Shown piece after piece: positions 19,401 through 28,400 of a stretch of 64,000 nt of DNA. Every line of letters starts with the position of its first letter. Position 1 is the first letter of the stretch. Both the position numbers and the translations under genes were made by a program. Source of the stretch: Lacinutrix sp. WUR7 (GTDB lineage Bacteria; Bacteroidota; Bacteroidia; Flavobacteriales; Flavobacteriaceae); contig NZ_CP045067.1 in the NCBI RefSeq assembly GCF_016864015.1, forward strand, positions 3,420,001-3,484,000, given 5' to 3'. The notes beneath the pieces are model-generated. The model searched no databases, had not been told where the DNA came from, and worked only from the letters and a program-made list of their open reading frames with translations.

Positions 19401-22400
19401 CCATAGCGGATGCTTGGAATGCTGCCAATATTGCTGCGCTTGAATCTTGTGCTACAGATAACTGTGATACGAATCTTGTTGGTCAAGTAACTTCTAATTA
19501 CGACTTCAATAACTTAAATGTAGTTTGTGGTCCTTGTGGTTCGCTTCCGGTTACCTATACCGTTGCTGATGATTGTGGTAATGAATCTACAATTACAGTA
19601 ACACTGAACTTCGGTGATGCTACTGGTCCAGATCTTACTGCTTGTAATGTGGTAGATGAAACGATCGAATGTGATGGTGATAATAACCAAACTTTAGCAG
19701 ATACTTGGAATGCGGATAATATTGCAGAACTTCAAGCTTGTGCTGATGATATTAATGTAAACATTACTTCTGATTATGCTTTCACTAACCTAGCTACAAC
19801 TTGTGGTGCTGGTGGAACTATTCAAGTAACATATACTGCTACTGATGATTGTTTAAATACTTCTTCGGTTACTGCGACACTTACACTTAACGATTCTATT
19901 GGTCCTGACCTTACAGCTTGTACTGTTGCAGATGAAACTATCGAGTGTGATGGAACAAATAACGAAACGATTGCTAACGATTGGAATGCGGCTAACATAT
20001 TAGCATTGCAGTCTTGTGGTACAGATGCTTGTGATACAGATGCTGTTTTTGATGTAACTTCTGATTATGCGTACACCAACCTTGCTTCTACTTGTGGAGC
20101 TGGTGGTACATTAACAGTTACTTATACCGTTCCGGATGATTGTGATAATGAAACTATACTTGTTGCAATTCTTACACTAAATGATTCTATTGGTCCTGAT
20201 CTTACAGCTTGTACTGTAGCGGATGAAACGATTGAATGTGACGGAACAAATAACGAAACGCTTGCTAACGATTGGAATGCGGCTAACATACTTGCTCTTC
20301 AATCTTGCGGTACAGATTCTTGTGATACAGATGCGGTATTTGATGTAACTTCAGATTATGCTTTTGCTAACCTTGCTTCCACTTGTGGACTTGGTGGTAC
20401 AATTACAGTTACCTATACCGTTGCAGATGATTGTGATAACGAAACAATACTTGTTGCAATTCTTACCCTTAACGATTCTATCGGTCCGGACTTAACAGTT
20501 TGTACTACAGTTACAGATGAGTCTGTAGATTGTACAGCGGATGATAACGAAACTATTGCAGATGCTTGGAATACTGCTAACATACTTGCTTTGGAATCTT
20601 GTGGTTCAGATAGCTGTGATGCAGATGGTGTTTATAACGTAACTTCAGATTACGACTTCAATAACTTAAATGTAGTTTGTGGTCCTTGTGGTTCGCTTCC
20701 GGTTACCTATACCGTTGCTGATGATTGTGGTAATGAATCTACAATTACAGTAACACTGAACTTCGGTGATGCTACTGGTCCAGATCTTACTGCTTGTAAT
20801 GTGGTAGATGAAACGATAGAATGTGATGGTGATAATAACCAAACTTTAGCAGATACTTGGAATGCGGATAATATTGCAGAACTTCAAGCTTGTGCAGATG
20901 ATATTAATGTAAACATTACTTCTGATTATGTTTTCACTCACCTAGCTACAACTTGTGGTGCTGGTGGAACTATTCAAGTAACATATACTGCTACTGATGA
21001 TTGTTTAAATACTTCTTCGGTTACTGCGACACTTACACTTAACGACTCTATTGGTCCTGACCTTACAGCTTGTACTGTTGCAGATGAAACTATCGAGTGT
21101 GATGGAACAAATAACGAAACGATTGCTAACGATTGGAATGCGGCTAACATATTAGCATTGCAGTCTTGTGGTACAGATGCTTGTGATACAGATGCTGTAT
21201 TTGATGTAACTTCTGATTATGCTTATACCAACCTTGCTTCTACTTGTGGAGCTGGTGGTACATTAACAGTTACTTATACCGTTGCGGATGATTGTGATAA
21301 TGAAACTATACTTGTTGCAATTCTTACCCTTAACGATTCTATTGGTCCTGATCTTACAGCTTGTACTGTAGCGGATGAAACTATCGAATGTGACGGAACA
21401 AATAATGAAACGCTTGCTAACGATTGGAATACTGCTAACATACTTGCTCTTCAATCTTGTGGTACAGATTCTTGTGATACAGATGCTGTTTTTGATGTAA
21501 CTTCAGATTATGCTTTTGCTAACCTTGCTTCCACTTGTGGACTTGGTGGTACAATTACAGTTACCTATACTGTTGCTGATGATTGTGATAACGAAACAAT
21601 ACTTGTTGCAATTCTTACCCTTAACGATTCTATCGGTCCGGACTTAACAGTTTGTACTACAGTTACAGATGAGTCTGTAGATTGTACAGCGGATGATAAC
21701 GAAACAATTGCAGATGCTTGGAATACTGCTAACATACTTGCTTTGGAATCTTGTGGTTCAGATAGCTGTGATGCAGATGGTGTTTATAACGTAACTTCAG
21801 ATTACGACTTCAATAACTTAAATGTAGTTTGTGGTCCTTGTGGTTCGCTTCCGGTTACCTATACCGTTGCTGATGATTGTGGTAATGAATCTACAATTAC
21901 AGTAACACTGAACTTCGGTGATGCTACTGGTCCAGATCTTACTGCTTGTAATGTGGTAGATGAAACGATAGAATGTGATGGTGATAATAACCAAACTTTA
22001 GCAGATACTTGGAATGCAGATAATATTGCAGAACTTCAAGCTTGTGCAGATGATATTAATGTAAACATTACTTCTGATTACGCTTTCACTAACCTAGCTA
22101 CAACTTGTGGTGCTGGTGGAACTATTCAAGTAACATATACTGCTACTGATGATTGTTTAAATACTTCTTCGGTTACTGCGACACTTACACTTAACGATTC
22201 TATCGGTCCTGACCTTACAGCTTGTACTGTTGCAGATGAAACTATCGAGTGTGATGGAACAAATAACGAAACACTTGCTAACGATTGGAATGCGGCTAAC
22301 ATATTAGCGCTTCAATCTTGTGGTACAGATGCTTGTGATACAGATGCAGTATTTGATGTAACTTCTGATTATGCGTACACCAACCTTGCTTCTACTTGTG

Positions 22401-25400
22401 GAGCTGGTGGTACATTAACAGTTACTTATACCGTTGCGGATGATTGTGATAATGAAACTATACTTGTTGCAATACTTACACTAAATGATTCTATTGGTCC
22501 TGATCTTACAGCTTGTACTGTAGCAGATGAAACTATCGAGTGTGACGGAACAAATAACGAAACACTTGCTAACGATTGGAATACTGCTAACATACTTGCT
22601 CTTCAATCTTGTGGTACAGATGCTTGTGATACAGATGCTGTTTTTGATGTAACTTCAGATTATGCTTTTGCTAACCTTGCTTCCACTTGTGGACTTGGTG
22701 GTACAATTACAGTTACCTATACTGTTTCTGATGATTGTGATAATGAAACAATACTTGTTGCAATTCTTACGCTTAACGATTCTATCGGTCCAGACTTAAC
22801 AGTTTGTACTACAGTTACAGATGAGTCTGTAGATTGTACAGCGGATGATAACGAAACTATTGCAGATGCTTGGAATACTGCTAACATACTTGCTTTGGAA
22901 TCTTGTGGTTCAGATAGCTGTGATGCAGATGGTGTTTATAACGTAACTTCAGATTACGACTTCAATAACTTAAATGCAGTTTGTGGTCCTTGTGGTTCGC
23001 TTCCGGTTACCTATACCGTTGCTGATGATTGTGGTAATGAATCTACAATTACAGTAACACTGAACTTCGGTGATGCTACTGGTCCTGATCTTACTGCTTG
23101 TAATGTAGTAGATGAAACGATCGAATGTGATGGTGATAATAACCAAACTTTAGCAGATACTTGGAATGCGGATAATATTGCAGAACTTCAAGCTTGTGCT
23201 GATGATATTAATGTAAATATTACTTCTGATTACGCTTTCACTAACCTTGCTACAACTTGTGGTGCTGGTGGAACTATTCAAGTAACATATACTGCTACTG
23301 ATGATTGTTTAAATACTTCTTCGGTTACTGCGACACTTACACTTAACGATTCTATTGGTCCTGATCTTACAGCTTGTACTGTTGCAGATGAAACGATTGA
23401 ATGTGATGGAACAAATAACGAAACACTTGCTAACGATTGGAATGCGGCTAACATATTAGCGCTTCAATCTTGTGGTACAGATGCTTGTGATACAGATGCA
23501 GTATTTGATGTAACTTCTGATTATGCGTACACCAACCTTGCTTCTACTTGTGGAGCTGGTGGTACATTAACAGTTACTTATACCGTTGCGGATGATTGTG
23601 ATAATGAAACTATACTTGTTGCAATTCTTACACTTAACGATTCTATTGGTCCTGATCTTACAGCTTGTACTGTAGCGGATGAAACTATCGAATGTGACGG
23701 AACAAATAATGAAACGCTTGCTAACGATTGGAATACTGCTAACATACTTGCTCTTCAATCTTGTGGTACAGATGCTTGTGATACAGATGCAGTATTTGAT
23801 GTAACTTCAGATTATGCTTTTGCTAACCTTGCTTCCACTTGTGGACTTGGTGGTACAATCACAGTTACCTATACCGTTGCTGATGATTGTGATAACGAAA
23901 CAATACTTGTTGCAATTCTTACTCTTAACGATTCAATCGGTCCGGACTTAACAGTTTGTACTACAGTTACAGATGAGTCTGTAGATTGTACAGCGGATGA
24001 TAACGAAACTATTGCAGATGCTTGGAATACTGCTAACATACTTGCTTTGGAATCTTGTGGTTCAGATAGCTGTGATGCAGATGGTGTTTATAACGTAACT
24101 TCAGATTACGACTTCAATAACTTAAATGTAGTTTGTGGTCCTTGTGGTTCGCTTCCGGTTACCTATACCGTTGCAGATGATTGTGGTAATGAATCTACAA
24201 TTACAGTAACACTGAACTTCGGTGATGCTACTGGTCCAGATCTTACTGCTTGTAATGTGGTAGATGAAACGATCGAATGTGATGGTGATAATAACCAAAC
24301 TTTAGCAGATACTTGGAATGCAGATAATATTGCAGAACTTCAAGCTTGTGCAGATGATATTAATGTAAACATTACTTCTGATTACGCTTTCACTAACCTA
24401 GCTACAACTTGTGGTGCTGGTGGAACTATTCAAGTAACATATACTGCTACTGATGATTGTTTAAATACTTCTTCGGTTACTGCTACTCTTACACTTAACG
24501 ATTCTATTGGTCCTGACCTTACAGCTTGTACTGTTGCAGATGAAACGATTGAATGTGATGGAACAAATAACGAAACGATTGCTAACGATTGGAATGCCGC
24601 TAACATACTAGCACTTCAATCTTGTGGTACAGATGCTTGTGATACAGATGCAGTATTTGATGTAACTTCTGATTATGCGTACACCAACCTTGCTTCTACT
24701 TGTGGAGCTGGTGGTACATTAACAGTTACTTATACCGTTGGGGATGATTGTGATAATGAAACTATACTTGTTGCAATTCTTACACTAAATGATTCTATTG
24801 GTCCTGATCTTACAGCTTGTACGGTAGCAGATGAAACTATCGAGTGTGACGGAACAAATAACGAAACACTTGCTAACGATTGGAATACTGTTAACATTCT
24901 TGCTCTTCAATCTTGTGGTACAGATGCTTGTGATACAGATGCAGTATTTGATGTAACTTCAGATTATGCTTTTGCTAACCTTGCTTCCACTTGTGGACTT
25001 GGTGGTACAATTACAGTTACCTATACCGTTGCAGATGATTGTGATAACGAAACAATACTTGTTGCAATTCTTACCCTTAACGATTCTATCGGTCCGGACT
25101 TAACAGTTTGTACTACAGTTACAGATGAGTCTGTAGATTGTACAGCGGATGATAACGAAACAATTGCAGATGCTTGGAATACTGCTAACATACTTGCTTT
25201 GGAATCTTGTGGTTCAGATAGCTGTGATGCAGATGGTGTTTATAACGTAACTTCAGATTACGACTTCAATAACTTAAATGTAGTTTGTGGTCCTTGTGGT
25301 TCGCTTCCGGTTACCTATACCGTTGCAGATGATTGTGGTAATGAATCTACAATTACAGTAACACTGAACTTCGGTGATGCTACTGGTCCAGATCTTACTG

Positions 25401-28400
25401 CTTGTAATGTGGTAGATGAAACGATCGAATGTGATGGTGATAATAACCAAACTTTAGCAGATACTTGGAATGCGGATAATATTGCAGAACTTCAAGCTTG
25501 TGCAGATGATATTAATGTAAACATTACTTCTGATTACGCTTTCACTAACCTAGCTACAACTTGTGGTGCTGGTGGAACTATTCAAGTAACATATACTGCT
25601 ACTGATGATTGTTTAAATACTTCTTCGGTTACTGCTACTCTTACACTTAACGATTCTATTGGTCCTGACCTTACAGCTTGTACTGTTGCAGATGAAACGA
25701 TTGAATGTGATGGAACAAATAACGAAACGATTGCTAACGATTGGAATGCCGCTAACATACTAGCACTTCAATCTTGTGGTACAGATGCTTGTGATACAGA
25801 TGCTGTATTTGATGTAACTTCTGATTATGCTTATACCAACCTTGCTTCTACTTGTGGAGCTGGTGGTACTATCCTAGTTACGTATACAGTTGCAGATGAT
25901 TGTGATAATGAAACCATACTTACTGCAACACTTACTCTTGAAGATTCTATCGGACCAGACTTAACGTCTTGTACCGTTGTTGATGAAACTATAGAATGTA
26001 ACGGTACAGATAATGAAACAATTGCTAACGATTGGAATGCAGCAAACATATTAGCACTTCAATCTTGTGGTACAGATAGCTGTGATACAGATGCAGTATT
26101 TGATGTAACTTCTGATTATGTATTCACCAACCTTACTTCTACTTGTGGAGCTGGTGGTACAATCCTAGTTACGTTTACGGTAGCAGATGATTGTGGTAAT
26201 GAAACAATACTTACTGCAACACTTACTCTAGAAGATTCTATCGGTCCAGACTTAACGTCTTGTACAGTTGTTGATGAAACTATAGAATGTGACGGAACAA
26301 ATAATGAAACGCTTGCTAACGATTGGAATGCTGCTAACATTTTAGCACTTCAATCTTGTGGTACAGATAGCTGTGATACAGATGCAGTATTTGATGTAAC
26401 TTCGGATTATGTATTTACGAACCTTGCTTCCACTTGTGGAGCTGGTGGTACTATCCTAGTTTCGTATACGGTAGCAGACGATTGTGGTAATGAAACAATA
26501 CTTACTGCAACACTTACTCTAGAAGATTCTATTGGTCCAGACTTAACGTCTTGTACAGTTGTTGATGAAACTATAGAATGTAACGGTACAGATAATGAAA
26601 CAATTGCTAACGATTGGAATGCAGCAAACATATTAGCACTTCAATCTTGTGGTACAGATAGCTGTGATACAAATGCAGTATTTGATGTAACTTCTGATTA
26701 TGTATTCACCAACCTTACTTCCACTTGTGGTGCTGGTGGTACTATTCTAGTTACGTATACAGTTGCTGATGATTGTGGTAATGAAACCATACTTACTGCA
26801 ACACTTACTCTTGAAGATTCTATCGGACCTGACTTAACGTCTTGTACCGTGGTAGATGAAACTATAGAATGTGATGGAACAAATAACGAAACACTTGCTA
26901 ACGATTGGAATGCGGCTAACATATTAGCGCTTCAATCTTGTGGTACAGATGCTTGTGATACAGATGCTGTTTTTGATGTAACTTCTGATTACGCGTACAC
27001 AAACCTTGCTTCTACTTGTGGAGCTGGTGGTACATTAACAGTTACTTATACCGTTGCAGATGATTGTGATAATGAAACTATACTTACTGCAACGCTTACT
27101 CTTGAAGATTCTATCGGACCAGACCTTACGGCTTGTACGGTAATCGACGAAACTATAGAATGTAATGGAACAGATAACGAAACGATCGCGAATGATTGGA
27201 ATGCTGCTAATATTTTAGCACTTCAATCTTGTGGTACAGATAGCTGTGATACAGATGCTGTTTTTGATGTAACTTCAGATTATACTTTTGCTAACCTTGC
27301 TTCCACTTGTGGAGCTGGTGGTAATATCCTAGTTACGTATACAGTTGCAGATGATTGTGGTAATGAAACCATACTTACTGCAACACTTACTCTTGAAGAT
27401 TCTATCGGACCTGACTTAACGTCTTGTACAGTTGTTGATGAAACTATAGAATGTGACGGAACAAATAATGAAACGCTTGCTAACGATTGGAATGCTGCTA
27501 ACATTTTAGCACTTCAATCTTGTGGTACAGATAGCTGTGATACAGATGCAGTATTTGATGTAACTTCTGATTATGTATTCACCAACCTTACTTCTACTTG
27601 TGGAGCTGGTGGTACAATCCTAGTTACGTATACGATAGCAGACGATTGTGGTAATGAAACAATACTTACTGCAACGCTTACGCTTGAAGATTCTATCGGT
27701 CCAGACTTAACGTCTTGTACAGTTGTTGATGAAACTATAGAATGTAACGGTACAGATAATGAAACAATTGCTAACGATTGGAATGCAGCAAACATATTAG
27801 CACTTCAATCTTGTGGTACAGATAGCTGTGATACAAATGCAGTATTTGATGTAACTTCTGATTATGTATTCACCAACCTTACTTCTACTTGTGGAGCTGG
27901 TGGTACTATCCTAGTTACGTATACGGTAGCAGACGATTGTGGTAATGAAACAATACTTACTGCAACGCTTACGCTTGAAGATTCTATCGGTCCAGACTTA
28001 ACGTCTTGTGTGGTTGTAGACGAAACTATAGAATGTAATGGTACAGATAACGAAACGATCGCCAACGATTGGAATGCTGCTAATATTTTAGCACTGCAAT
28101 CTTGTGGTACAGATACTTGTGATACAGATGCAGTATTCGATGTAACTTCTGATTATGTGTTTACAAACCTTGCTTCTACATGTGGAGCTGGTGGTACTAT
28201 CTTAGTTACGTATACAGTTGCAGATGATTGTGGTAATGAAACCATACTTACTGCAACGATTACTCTTGAAGATTCTATCGGTCCAGATTTAACGTCTTGT
28301 ACCGTGGTAGATGAAACGATTGAATGTGACGGAACAAATAATGAAACACTTGCTAACGATTGGAATGCTGCAAACATTCTTGCGCTTCAATCTTGTGGTA

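Noticed and set aside
15733-28377. Many minus-strand open frames of 60-81 codons inside the giant adhesin gene
   Set aside because: They recur with the repeat period (261 or 291 bp) and are mirror frames of the repeats; they have no independent coding features.
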